Shown here in pieces: positions 25,348-33,605 of a stretch of 64,000 bases of DNA. Every line of letters starts with the position of its first letter. The first letter of the stretch is position 1. The position numbers and the translations under genes were made by a program. This DNA is from Fluviicola sp. GTDB taxonomy: Bacteria; Bacteroidota; Bacteroidia; Flavobacteriales_D; Crocinitomicaceae. The notes under the pieces are model-generated. The model saw nothing but the letters and a program-made list of their open reading frames with translations. It ran no database searches and was not told the DNA's origin. The stretch spans positions 62,001 through 126,000 of the forward strand of contig NZ_JBCNJT010000001.1 in the NCBI RefSeq assembly GCF_039596395.1. Direction: 5' to 3'.

Positions 25348-26888
25348 CAGAGGACGATAACATAAATAAGTTATTCCGGGATGTCTTTGAGAATCTCGAA
25401 GTGACGCCTCCTGTTTCTGTGAAAATGGGAGTTGACAAAGAGCTTGGACCGAAGGTGAAATTCCGGTCCATCTTTTGGTGGCTTCCTGTTTTGGTTTTAT
25501 TACTGACAGGTGTTGCCTTTGCAGTGGTTCATTACGGATCAGCTGCAAAGCAACCCGTTTCCACCACTTTGCAGGCAAATTCCACTTCTTCGGACGATGA
25601 AGCGTCTCCGGAAAGTAATGCTTCTGAGAAACTAAATAACTCCTCCGGAACCGAAATCGACTCAGCGAATCTAGAACAGGAATTAACTGAAAACCGATTG
25701 GCAAAAAACAGCGGAAAGGTGCAGCCGGATGCAAATCACCGTTCATTGAATGGGGGAAGAAAACAGCAGCACGTTCAATTGAAAAAAGGACGGATGCAGC
25801 ATGAGAATTCGAAGGAGATTTTCAAGCACTCCGGATTAAATGAGAAACGAAATACAGCGATCGGAAAATCCGGTGCGGTTTCAACTCAAAAAACACCGGT
25901 AACTAAACCGAAAATCCGGGCGAAGAGTTCATTCCGGAAAACAAAAAAGAATCCGAAAGAAACCGGAGGGAAATTGGCCACAGCTGCAACCGGTGACGGG
26001 AAAACGGTTTCCGGTACTTTGGGTGATGCGACTTCAAGCGATCGGGGAAAAACAGATCCGGCTGCAGGCGGAAGTGAAAAGGCCGGGCCGGCAACAAGTT
26101 CAAGCCCCAAAGACAAGGAGTTGAAGGAAAAGGAAAAAGTGGATTCCGTGCAGAAAGCGGATTCGTTAGCGACTATTACTCCTGCAGATTCTTTGCCTGA
26201 ACCGGATAAACCCAAAGAGAAACCGTCTAAAGATGATTCGAAGGCTAAAAACTGGATGGTCGAATTGCATGGCGGGCCGCGTTTCGGAAGAAAAACATCG
26301 AAATCCGACTTTGCCCTGAAAGAAGCAACTTCGTATCAGATCGGTTTGGGCTTTTCACGCAGGTTGAATCTGGGCCCGTTGAATTACGTCACTTTAGACG
26401 GTGAATATGGGGCCGGGAAAGAAAGTTACCGTTCGGAAAGTACCACTACTACGGTGAATTTGATTGGAATTGATTCGGTGCCGATTTTGGATTCAACCCA
26501 GACAGATACCATCGGTTACACATACACGAATAGTTACGATACGATAAACTCCACGATTGAAAATAATGTGACATCCGTCATTACGCGTTTTGCATTTGGT
26601 TTAAGAACCGAATTCAACTTCAATTTGGGAGCAGGCTTCGGATTGGCAGTCATTCCGGGATATTATTACTCCATGAGCAAATTCAAATTCTCCGATGGTA
26701 CAACAGGTTCGAGCCGCAATTCGCAACTATTACTTGGTTTGGGTGTTTATTACGATTGGAACCGTTTCCGTTTCCGCGTCGGGCTGGATAGCAGGTATGA
26801 ACTGATGAGTAAAAATCAAAACGCATTCATCGATAAGAGAAAATCGATGCTGTTCTCGCCGCAATTCGGGATTGCAGTGAAGTTTTAA
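25344..26888 (+). CDS. Inner-membrane-anchored protein with C-terminal barrel-like domain, coupled to the sigma factor
   Basis: A 514-residue protein with an unusual layout. Residues 1-42 are a short cytoplasmic segment (NINKLFRDVFENLEVTPPVS), in the position expected of an anti-sigma domain; a single membrane segment covers about 43-64 (FWWLPVLVLLLTGVAFAVVH); residues 65-300 are a disordered Ser/Thr/Lys/Pro-rich linker; and 304-514 is a beta domain that looks like an outer-membrane barrel (WMVELHGGPRFGRKTS to QFGIAVKF, ending in Phe). Translation is coupled to the sigma factor. It could bridge both membranes and release sigma upon an outer-membrane signal. The architecture recurs in Bacteroidota from memory; the mechanism is an inference. 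Confidence 0.75.
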   Translation: MTEDDNINKLFRDVFENLEVTPPVSVKMGVDKELGPKVKFRSIFWWLPVLVLLLTGVAFAVVHYGSAAKQPVSTTLQANSTSSDDEASPESNASEKLNNSSGTEIDSANLEQELTENRLAKNSGKVQPDANHRSLNGGRKQQHVQLKKGRMQHENSKEIFKHSGLNEKRNTAIGKSGAVSTQKTPVTKPKIRAKSSFRKTKKNPKETGGKLATAATGDGKTVSGTLGDATSSDRGKTDPAAGGSEKAGPATSSSPKDKELKEKEKVDSVQKADSLATITPADSLPEPDKPKEKPSKDDSKAKNWMVELHGGPRFGRKTSKSDFALKEATSYQIGLGFSRRLNLGPLNYVTLDGEYGAGKESYRSESTTTTVNLIGIDSVPILDSTQTDTIGYTYTNSYDTINSTIENNVTSVITRFAFGLRTEFNFNLGAGFGLAVIPGYYYSMSKFKFSDGTTGSSRNSQLLLGLGVYYDWNRFRFRVGLDSRYELMSKNQNAFIDKRKSMLFSPQFGIAVKF

Positions 26889-26953
26889 TTAGTGGCGACT
26901 GAATGCTTGCGTTAAAGCTTCAGCAAAGGCGCAGCGGAGTTGGAGTATCGTCT

Positions 26954-27859
26954 TTAGTTAATCGTATTCCTCGGATGATAAGTCAAAATTGCATCCCGCA
27001 GGAATCGCTGGTCCAAATGCGTATAGATTTCTGTCGTCGTTATGTTTTCGTGTCCGAGCATATCCTGCACTGCCCGTAAATTCGCTCCGCCTTCGATCAG
27101 GTGGGTTGCAAACGAATGGCGGAAGGTATGCGGACTAATTGTCTTCTTGATTCCCGCCGCTTCGGCCAATCGCTTGATAATCGTGTAGATCATAATACGA
27201 GTTAGTTGTGCACCGCGCCGGTTCAGGAATACAATCGCTTCACTGCCTTTTTTTGCCGGAACATTCTGCCGGTCGTTTTCAGCATAAAAAGTCACTTCTT
27301 CGATCACGCTCGGACTCACGGGAACCAATCGTTCCTTGTTTCCTTTCCCGATAATGCGGATAAATCCTTCCTCGAAAAAACAATCTTCAAAACGCAGGGA
27401 AACCAATTCGCTCACACGCAATCCGCAGCTGTAAAGTGTTTCCAGGATCGCTTTGTTGCGTTGTCCTTCGTTGGAGCTCATGTCGATAGCCGCAATCATG
27501 GCGTCAATTTCTTCAACAGTCAGCACTTCCGGGAGTTTCCGGCCAATTTTAGGGAGTTCCAGATTTTCGGAAGGATCATCTTTCCGGACGTCTTCCTGGA
27601 GCAGGAAATCAAAAAATTGTTTCCAGCCGCTGATTATCCGGGCCTGGGAACGCGCGCTCAACCCCATATCATACAATTCGGCAATAAATTGTTTCAGGTG
27701 CCCCGTTTGAATGTGCTCGGGGGAAAGTGTGTAAGATTCGCAAAAGTCACGTAACTTAGCAACATCCTGTTGATAGGCGAAAATGGAATTCTCAGCCAGG
27801 CTTCGTTCAATTTTCAGGTAATGAACAAATTGTTTAATATAGCGTTCCCAATCTTTCAA
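26954..27859 (-). CDS. xerD: Tyrosine recombinase XerD
   Basis: Site-specific recombinase that resolves chromosome dimers at dif with XerC. At 301 residues it has the core-binding N-domain (about 1-90, IERSLAENSIFAYQQDVAKL) and catalytic domain. All catalytic residues are visible: Arg in SCGLRVSELVSLR, Lys in GKGNKERLVPV, HTFRHSFATHLIEGGA (His and Arg), LGHENITTTEIYTH (His and Tyr). The best start is a TTG at 27859, whose first base coincides with the first base of the divergent aroQ ATG. I regard it as housekeeping rather than a mobile integrase: no element boundaries flank it. Confidence 0.92.
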   Translation of the reverse strand: MKDWERYIKQFVHYLKIERSLAENSIFAYQQDVAKLRDFCESYTLSPEHIQTGHLKQFIAELYDMGLSARSQARIISGWKQFFDFLLQEDVRKDDPSENLELPKIGRKLPEVLTVEEIDAMIAAIDMSSNEGQRNKAILETLYSCGLRVSELVSLRFEDCFFEEGFIRIIGKGNKERLVPVSPSVIEEVTFYAENDRQNVPAKKGSEAIVFLNRRGAQLTRIMIYTIIKRLAEAAGIKKTISPHTFRHSFATHLIEGGANLRAVQDMLGHENITTTEIYTHLDQRFLRDAILTYHPRNTIN

Positions 27860-28293
27860 TGATGCGTATTCTGATTCTCAATGGCCCGAATTTAAATCTT
27901 TTAGGAACACGTGAGCCTGAAATTTACGGAAATCGTACATTTTTACATGTTTTGGAAGAGCTCAGGAAACATTTCCCGGGAGAGATCGACTACCTGCAAA
28001 GCAATGTTGAAGGTGAATTGATCAATGCACTCCACGAATCCAGCCACGACGGAATTATCCTCAATGCAGGAGGTTACACACATACCAGCGTCGCAATCCG
28101 GGATGCCATTTCCGGGATCCAGGTACCGGTCGTTGAAGTACACATCAGCAACCTTGCACAACGCGAAGAATTCCGCCACAATTCATTCATTACCGCCGTT
28201 TGTGCAGGTTCCATCATGGGCTTCGGAATGGACGGATACCGTTTGGCGTTGGAATGGTTTAAAGGAAATCTGCGGGGTAAAATCGGGTATTGA
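27859..28293 (+). CDS. aroQ: 3-dehydroquinate dehydratase, type II
   Basis: Third step of the shikimate pathway, dehydroquinate to dehydroshikimate. At 144 residues it has the typical length and the motifs ILNGPNLNLLGTREPEIYG, the catalytic Tyr within it, YLQSNVEGELI, ILNAGGYTHTSVAIRDA and VEVHISNLAQREEFRHNS with catalytic His. Two adjacent ATGs are available (27859 and 27862). The gene is divergent from xerD with essentially no intergenic space, so each promoter lies within the other gene. It ends in a long palindromic terminator. Confidence 0.95.
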   Translation: MMRILILNGPNLNLLGTREPEIYGNRTFLHVLEELRKHFPGEIDYLQSNVEGELINALHESSHDGIILNAGGYTHTSVAIRDAISGIQVPVVEVHISNLAQREEFRHNSFITAVCAGSIMGFGMDGYRLALEWFKGNLRGKIGY

Positions 28294-28307
28294 CACAAAA
28301 AAATACA

Positions 28308-28343
28308 GTAGGTACGCGAAGCCTCGCGTACCTACATTTTTGG
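28308..28343. terminator. Palindromic terminator of the GTAGG...CCTAC family, between convergent genes
   Basis: Perfect 12-bp stem GTAGGTACGCGA (28308-28319) with TCGCGTACCTAC (28324-28335) and four-base loop, followed by T-rich sequence. The stop codon of the convergent DUF1304 gene (28332) lies inside the right arm. Confidence 0.8.
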
Positions 28344-29114
28344 TGTCATACCTTTGTTTTCCGTTTCCATGGTGAGCAACCTTCCCAGCCCCAGGGCAAT
28401 AATCCGGTTGATGCTGTCATTGTTGGTGTGCAACACTTCAAAATTCCTCCAGGTTATGGAGTGTTCGTACACTTTACCGATTCCTTCGATATACCCGTAA
28501 TTTTGATCATCATCCACACTTGCATAATGTACATTCGTATAAAGTGCCACGCCGATACCTTTACCATTCACATCATCAACAAAACCGATCCCGATCAGGG
28601 AATCCCGGTCGTTTCGTTTAAGAATCCCGGTTTTTGATACGGTGTCCATTTCTCCTCTTCCGTCATTGGGCATGTAAAAGTAGGTCAGTCGTTCTTTTAG
28701 ATGGTCGCGCTCGTCCTCGTATTCCCGGTGTTTTTTCCCATCGTGCATTCCCTGAGAGAATGCCAATAACGCAATTCCGATCAATGCCGGAAGTGCCTGA
28801 ACAAAAAAGATTTTCTTGTCTGCTGTCAAAGCACCGTATATTCCCGCCACTGCTACACAGATCAGGAAGAATAAGCTCACATTGAACCTCCATTCCGAGT
28901 TGCAGATAAAGAGCGACCAGATCAATCCAGCTGCCAGAAAGCCATTGTACAATCCCTGATTAGCTGCCAGTGATTTTGTTTTCGGGAACAACTCTTTATC
29001 GAAGTTCTTAAAAGTTTTCGGCCCTTTGGTGGTCCAGGCAAACATTTCGAGCCACATCACATATACGTGAAAAAGAGCCACAATTCCGATTACAATTTTA
29101 ATAGCGATTTCCAT
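28332..29114 (-). CDS. DUF1304-family membrane protein with a C-terminal extension
   Basis: Residues 1-118 match DUF1304: four hydrophobic helices with FHVYVMWLEMFAWTTKGPKT, LAANQGLYNGFLAAGLIWS and IYGALTADKKIFFVQALPAL. Standalone DUF1304 proteins stop there; this one continues for about 140 hydrophilic residues (HREYEDERDHLKERLTYFYM, DSLIGIGFVDDVNGKGIGVA) with no recognised domain. The second half may be a fused lineage-specific domain facing the periplasm or cytoplasm. It is the last gene of a minus-strand run with a methyltransferase and a desaturase-type enzyme; function unknown. Confidence 0.72.
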   Translation of the reverse strand: MEIAIKIVIGIVALFHVYVMWLEMFAWTTKGPKTFKNFDKELFPKTKSLAANQGLYNGFLAAGLIWSLFICNSEWRFNVSLFFLICVAVAGIYGALTADKKIFFVQALPALIGIALLAFSQGMHDGKKHREYEDERDHLKERLTYFYMPNDGRGEMDTVSKTGILKRNDRDSLIGIGFVDDVNGKGIGVALYTNVHYASVDDDQNYGYIEGIGKVYEHSITWRNFEVLHTNNDSINRIIALGLGRLLTMETENKGMTPKM

Positions 29115-29126
29115 ATAATTTTCAGT

Positions 29127-29924
29127 TTAAAGTGATTTTTTAATTCCTACTATCGAATACATCATCGGGATGAAATTCCCCAGATGTTTGATGCGGTATT
29201 TTCCCGGTTCGAACTCATCTGTATGCGCAAAGCAATTGTAGTTGGAAAAGTCGTATTCCTGCAAATCCTGCAAGTGGATTCCGTGTTTCAACAAGCTGGT
29301 TATGACTTCGCTCATGGCATGATTCCAGCTCACGGATGTGGTTTTGATCTCAGCGTCCCGGTCGGCATAGGTTCCGCTGGCTGTTTCTACGATCGGTTCG
29401 GACTTGAAATAGCGGTAACCGACTTTCTGAAAATCGTCATCGAACATCCAAACCACCGGATGGAACTCTACAAACACAAATTTTCCGCCCGGTTTCAAAA
29501 AATGAGTGATCACCGAAGCCCATTTGTCCAGGTCGGGAAGCCAGCCAACTGTTCCGTAGGAAGTGAAAACGATGTCGAATTGTCCTTCCAGGTGTTGCGG
29601 AAGATTATACAGATCACAGCACACAAAAGTAGCGTCGGCACCGGTAGAAGCCGCAATTTCCCTTGCTTTGTCAATGGCTTTGTCTGAAATATCCGCGCCG
29701 ACGGTACTCGCGCCCATGCGTGCCAGTGAAATCGTATCTTGCCCGAAATGACATTGCAGGTGTAAAATGCGTTTTCCCCTTACGTCTCCCAGTAAAGCGA
29801 GCTCTGTTTCCTGCAAGGAGTTTTTTCCGGCTAAAAAGGCCGCATGATCATAAAATTCGGACTCCACGTGCGGATCTACCCGCTGGTTCCATTGCTCTTT
29901 ATTTATTTCCTTGTAATTCTCCAT
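29127..29924 (-). CDS. Class I SAM-dependent methyltransferase
   Basis: About 265 residues from ATG 29924 (an upstream in-frame start would add 10). The Rossmann motif I is KRILHLQCHFGQDTISLA, followed by VGADISDKAIDKAREIAA (motif II), DIVFTSYGTVGWLPDLDKW and FLKPGGKFVFVEF. It overlaps the end of the sterol-desaturase-like gene by 26 bases and precedes the DUF1304 gene. The substrate is unknown; a lipid or small molecule is suggested by the neighbouring fatty-acid/sterol hydroxylase, but that is an inference. Confidence 0.82.
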   Translation of the reverse strand: MENYKEINKEQWNQRVDPHVESEFYDHAAFLAGKNSLQETELALLGDVRGKRILHLQCHFGQDTISLARMGASTVGADISDKAIDKAREIAASTGADATFVCCDLYNLPQHLEGQFDIVFTSYGTVGWLPDLDKWASVITHFLKPGGKFVFVEFHPVVWMFDDDFQKVGYRYFKSEPIVETASGTYADRDAEIKTTSVSWNHAMSEVITSLLKHGIHLQDLQEYDFSNYNCFAHTDEFEPGKYRIKHLGNFIPMMYSIVGIKKSL

Positions 29925-30687
29925 GAATGATTGCTTTTCGGTTCTTGACTTCATCGAATGTTTCGTCGTAATCTGCCCGGAGTGTCCCCATCCAGCGGTC
30001 CCAGAACAGAAAGTACAACCCGTAGTTCCCGGTGAAGTGTTTGTGGTGCTGATTGTGTGCTACGGAAGTGTTGACCCATCTTCCGATCCAGGTTTTGTGA
30101 AAACGCGCAGGGAATAATTCGAAGCCCAGATGTCCGTAGACATTGATGATAAATTGCCCGAGTAAGAAGAGCACCAAAGCGCTGGAGTGAACGGGGATCG
30201 TAAACGCAATAATGGGAATGATCATCGCCTCCAGGATGCTTTCCGAAAAATGGAACGAGTAGGCTGCAAGCGGAGTCGGATTCGTGGATTGATGGTGCAC
30301 AAAGTGAATGTGACGAAATAATTTCGGATGATGAATGGCCCGGTGCATCCAGTAAAAATAGGTGTCATGGATGACAAACATCACCGGAATAGTAAAAAGG
30401 TAATAAGCCAACCCATAAGAATCAACATCCTTGTAAAGATTCGTATACGGCCGCAAAACGATCACGACCAGTAAAAAGATAGTAGCAAAAATGATGGTCG
30501 TTTGCATGGAATACAGGACTTCCATCCATACGCGCTTATTCTTCGGAAAAACCAATTGGATCTTTCGCTGGAAAAACTGGTTTCGGAACAACACATAGAA
30601 GAGGAGGTAAGCACCTCCGGCAATGATCAGGTAACGCAACGAAATGTAGTATGCGATTTTCGGCCAAAAGCTGTAAAATGTTTCCAT
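29899..30687 (-). CDS. Sterol desaturase/fatty acid hydroxylase family protein
   Basis: A 262-residue membrane di-iron oxygenase; start ATG 30687 chosen over an upstream TTG. Four or five hydrophobic segments and the three histidine boxes are visible: HDTYFYWMHR, HFVHHQS and HNQHHKH. These enzymes insert oxygen or a double bond into lipids (sterols, carotenoids, fatty acids, sphingolipids). In Bacteroidota many act on membrane lipids, but the substrate cannot be told here. First gene of the three-gene minus-strand operon. Confidence 0.88.
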   Translation of the reverse strand: METFYSFWPKIAYYISLRYLIIAGGAYLLFYVLFRNQFFQRKIQLVFPKNKRVWMEVLYSMQTTIIFATIFLLVVIVLRPYTNLYKDVDSYGLAYYLFTIPVMFVIHDTYFYWMHRAIHHPKLFRHIHFVHHQSTNPTPLAAYSFHFSESILEAMIIPIIAFTIPVHSSALVLFLLGQFIINVYGHLGFELFPARFHKTWIGRWVNTSVAHNQHHKHFTGNYGLYFLFWDRWMGTLRADYDETFDEVKNRKAIIHGELQGNK

Positions 30688-30897
30688 GCTGTTTGAATTC
30701 AATTAAAGTTCGGAATTTTAGTTTGAACTGGCACCCAAGTTCCGGAATTTCTTTTTTTTGGATCAGTTTTTCTCCAAAAAACAACTTTCCGGACAGTAAA
30801 AAATTGATTTTGAAGCAAGTTGTTAAGTAATGATTTATAACTATTTGTGTATCAACTGTCTGCTTGGGCTAAATTTAGCTGTTAATTTATTTTTCAA

Positions 30898-30922
30898 TTG
30901 TTAAAAAACAGAATTTTAACAA
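30898..30922. promoter_or_regulatory. 9-bp inverted repeat in divergent leader
   Basis: TTGTTAAAA (30898-30906) and TTTTAACAA (30914-30922) with a 7-base spacer, in the very AT-rich 299-base gap between the divergent desaturase and metalloprotease genes. Operator-like in size; nothing else in the gap is recognised. Confidence 0.4.
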
Positions 30923-30986
30923 AGCTAATTGTTTTAATTCAAACAATAGTCGTAATATTCTCCCCAGCTAACATTAAAACGCTATT

Positions 30987-33356
30987 ATGAAGAAGATGAA
31001 CTATTTAGTGACGGCCATACTGGTCGTAGGAGGTGCGTTGCGTGCTTATTCACAAGAATTTAAAAAAGTAGCCCTTCCAAAGGGAATCTACTCGGAAGCA
31101 AAATCATTTGAACGGTTAAATCAGAAAAAAGTGAACAATGCGTTCAAGGGAATGAAAGAGGTTTACGCTTTTGATTTCACAGCTTCCAAGGCGAAATCTG
31201 TTTCTCAGCAGATCGAATCTACCGCAAATCTGGCGCTCGAAAAATCCGGGTTTGTGGCGTATTCAAACGCCGTATCCATTTCAAACCTGCTTGCAATCCG
31301 GCCGGAAGTACTTTCCGTGCAATTGCCGTATGAAGACCGTGTTTTAAGCCTGGATCTGGTGCAGGTCGATCTGTTTACTGACGAATTTAAAATCGAAACC
31401 AGTACACCAGGTTTGGAACAAGGTGTGAATCTGGGGTTGTATTACCAGGGAACTGTTCGCGGTGAAGATGCCGTTGTGGGAGTGAGTTTCTTCCGGGATG
31501 AATTTTTTGTGCTGATCAACCGGAATTCTGCGGAGGATGCAACCATTGAGGCAGGTTTGCTTCGCGTTCCGGAAAATACCGATGGCCTTCACGTGATTTA
31601 TTCGGATGACGACCTGAAAGACAAACCGGTTTATTCCTGCAGTGCCGAATCTCTGGAGCAATATCACGAAGCGGTGGAGCGGCTTTCTTCCCAAAAAGAA
31701 GAACTGAACCAGCTGGAAAAAGCGACGTACAAATGTGTGACCTATTTCTGGGAAACGCGCTATAATCTGTACACGGCAAAAGGAAGTACGCAGGCGGTGA
31801 CAAACCACATCACCAACATCTTTAACAATTTCAAATTGATGTATGAAAATGAGCAGATCGGGTCGAAACTGAACCAGCTTTATATCTGGACAACAGCGGA
31901 TACTTACAACGATGACCTGAATACATTTTCTGCCAACCGTTCAAATTTCGGGGCGAATATCGCTACGCTATTCTCGAATACCGGCGGTGGCGGAGTAGCC
32001 TGGCTGGACCAATTGTGCGGAAGCAACGAATATTATAAACACGGATTTTGCGGCGCTGTCGGTGGAACGGTAAATGCGGTTCCTACCTATAGCTGGGCTG
32101 TCAATGTGACAACACATGAGGTTGGGCACAACCTGGGATCACCGCATACACATGCGTGCAGCTGGACGGGAGGAGCCATTGACGGATGTGGCCCGCAAGC
32201 AGGTTATTCCGAGGGTTGTACCGGCCCGATTCCTTCAAATGGTGGAACAATTATGAGTTATTGCCACCTGGTAAGTGTCGGGATGAATTTCACACTTGGT
32301 TTTGGCCCTCAGCCCGGAAATCTTATCAGAAGCCGCGTGAACAGCTGTATCACTTTGACCTGTGATACCGGTGGTGGCGGACAAACCTGTACGAACGCTT
32401 ATGAACCGAATGAAACACAGGCTGCTGCAACTGCTTTAACAAGCGGAACGGCTGCTTCGGCTGCCATTGCAACTGCCGGTGATGTGGATTATTTTAAGAT
32501 CACCACTTCGACAACCACGAACAATGTGTTCAATCTTGCAGGGCCTTCCGGAGTGGATTTCGACCTGGTGATTTACAACAGTGCCGGAACACAAATCGGT
32601 TCGAGCGCAGGAGGTACCGCAACAGAATCCGTTACCTTGAACGGACAAGCTGCCGGAACTTATTATGCAAAGGTTTTCGGTTATAACAACGCGTTCAGTA
32701 CAACTTGTTATACCATGACGGCAACCGCAACGGCAGTAACGAATTGTTCAACGGCTTACGAACCGAATAATTCCTCATCAGCAGCTGCCACGATTCCTTT
32801 GGGAACGACCATTTCCGCGGCAATTTCATCGAACACCGACCAGGATTATTATAAAGTAACCACAACTGCTGCAGGAACACACTTGTTTGCCCTGGCAGGA
32901 CCAAGCGGAGTTGATTTTGACCTGAATGTATACAACAGTTCAGGAACCCTGATCGGATCGGGAACGAGTTCAACAGCAACCGAGAATGTGTCGATCGCAA
33001 ATCTGGCTGTCGGAACTTACACGGTACGTGTTTTCGGATATAACGGAGCAAACAGCCCGACTTGTTATACCTTGAATGTGGCGAGAACATCTGCTTCTTT
33101 CTTCGGGGGAGAAACACCGGAGCCAGGTTATTCGCTTTACCCGAACCCGGTTAAAGACAAATTGTCCGTTGTATCCTCCGACCCGGATGAAGTAATGAAA
33201 GTAGAAGTGATGGATATGAGTGGAAAAGTGCTTTCAGTGACTGAACTAAGAAGCAATGGAACCATTGATGTTTCAGCGATCAGTCCGGGAGTATATTTCA
33301 TAAAGATTACTTCTGCAATTACAGAAGTAGCACCGATCAAGTTTGTGAAAGAGTAA
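30987..33356 (+). CDS. Secreted T9SS zinc metalloprotease (reprolysin-like) with two PPC domains
   Basis: A 789-residue secreted protein: signal peptide to about 22 (YSQ), a propeptide-like region, then a metzincin catalytic domain with HEVGHNLGSPHTHACSW (zinc His377, His381 and His387 spacing HExxHxxGxxH) and the Met-turn GGTIMSYCHL. Two pre-peptidase C-terminal (PPC)-type beta domains follow (CTNAYEPNETQAAATALTSG and CSTAYEPNNSSSAAATIPLG). The C-terminus is a T9SS type A sorting domain (YSLYPNPVKDKL to IKFVKE). It should be secreted to the surface to degrade protein; substrate unknown. A strong terminator follows. Confidence 0.92.
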   Translation: MKKMNYLVTAILVVGGALRAYSQEFKKVALPKGIYSEAKSFERLNQKKVNNAFKGMKEVYAFDFTASKAKSVSQQIESTANLALEKSGFVAYSNAVSISNLLAIRPEVLSVQLPYEDRVLSLDLVQVDLFTDEFKIETSTPGLEQGVNLGLYYQGTVRGEDAVVGVSFFRDEFFVLINRNSAEDATIEAGLLRVPENTDGLHVIYSDDDLKDKPVYSCSAESLEQYHEAVERLSSQKEELNQLEKATYKCVTYFWETRYNLYTAKGSTQAVTNHITNIFNNFKLMYENEQIGSKLNQLYIWTTADTYNDDLNTFSANRSNFGANIATLFSNTGGGGVAWLDQLCGSNEYYKHGFCGAVGGTVNAVPTYSWAVNVTTHEVGHNLGSPHTHACSWTGGAIDGCGPQAGYSEGCTGPIPSNGGTIMSYCHLVSVGMNFTLGFGPQPGNLIRSRVNSCITLTCDTGGGGQTCTNAYEPNETQAAATALTSGTAASAAIATAGDVDYFKITTSTTTNNVFNLAGPSGVDFDLVIYNSAGTQIGSSAGGTATESVTLNGQAAGTYYAKVFGYNNAFSTTCYTMTATATAVTNCSTAYEPNNSSSAAATIPLGTTISAAISSNTDQDYYKVTTTAAGTHLFALAGPSGVDFDLNVYNSSGTLIGSGTSSTATENVSIANLAVGTYTVRVFGYNGANSPTCYTLNVARTSASFFGGETPEPGYSLYPNPVKDKLSVVSSDPDEVMKVEVMDMSGKVLSVTELRSNGTIDVSAISPGVYFIKITSAITEVAPIKFVKE

Positions 33357-33375
33357 CACCTATGATTTGATTTAA

Positions 33376-33411
33376 GGAAGGGAGGCATCCGCGATGGATG
33401 ACCTCCCTTCC
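33376..33411 (+). terminator. Rho-independent terminator
   Basis: GGAAGGGAGG-ATCC stem paired with GGAT-CCTCCCTTCC around a five-base loop. Ends the metalloprotease gene; only a few T's follow. Confidence 0.65.
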
Positions 33412-33536
33412 TTATGTCCTTTAATTTGAAAATTTTCAGAAAACACTCCGAAGGGAATAGCAGTGATATCAATCATTTCAGCACTTTGTATACTCTCTGC
33501 ATGGTATACAGCTCTTTTTTTACACTCAATAAGGTA

Positions 33537-33568
33537 TTGATTCCAGCGTCAAAGGCTGCGTAGTTTTG
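33537..33568 (+). promoter_or_regulatory. Bacteroidota promoter, TTG-N21-TAGTTTTG, before the TonB receptor
   Basis: TTG at 33537-33539, 21-base spacer, TAGTTTTG at 33561-33568, 37 bases before the GTG start at 33606. Two GTATAC palindromes lie just upstream (near 33487 and 33504); whether they are operators is unknown. Confidence 0.65.
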
Positions 33569-33605
33569 CAGAAAAATCCAGGCATCTGGATAAAACAAAC
33601 AGGCT

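Noticed and set aside
26954-27859. Tyrosine recombinase as the integrase of a mobile element
   Set aside because: Length, catalytic motifs and the N-terminal IERSLAENSIFAYQ match housekeeping XerD; no attachment repeats, cargo or transfer genes flank it.
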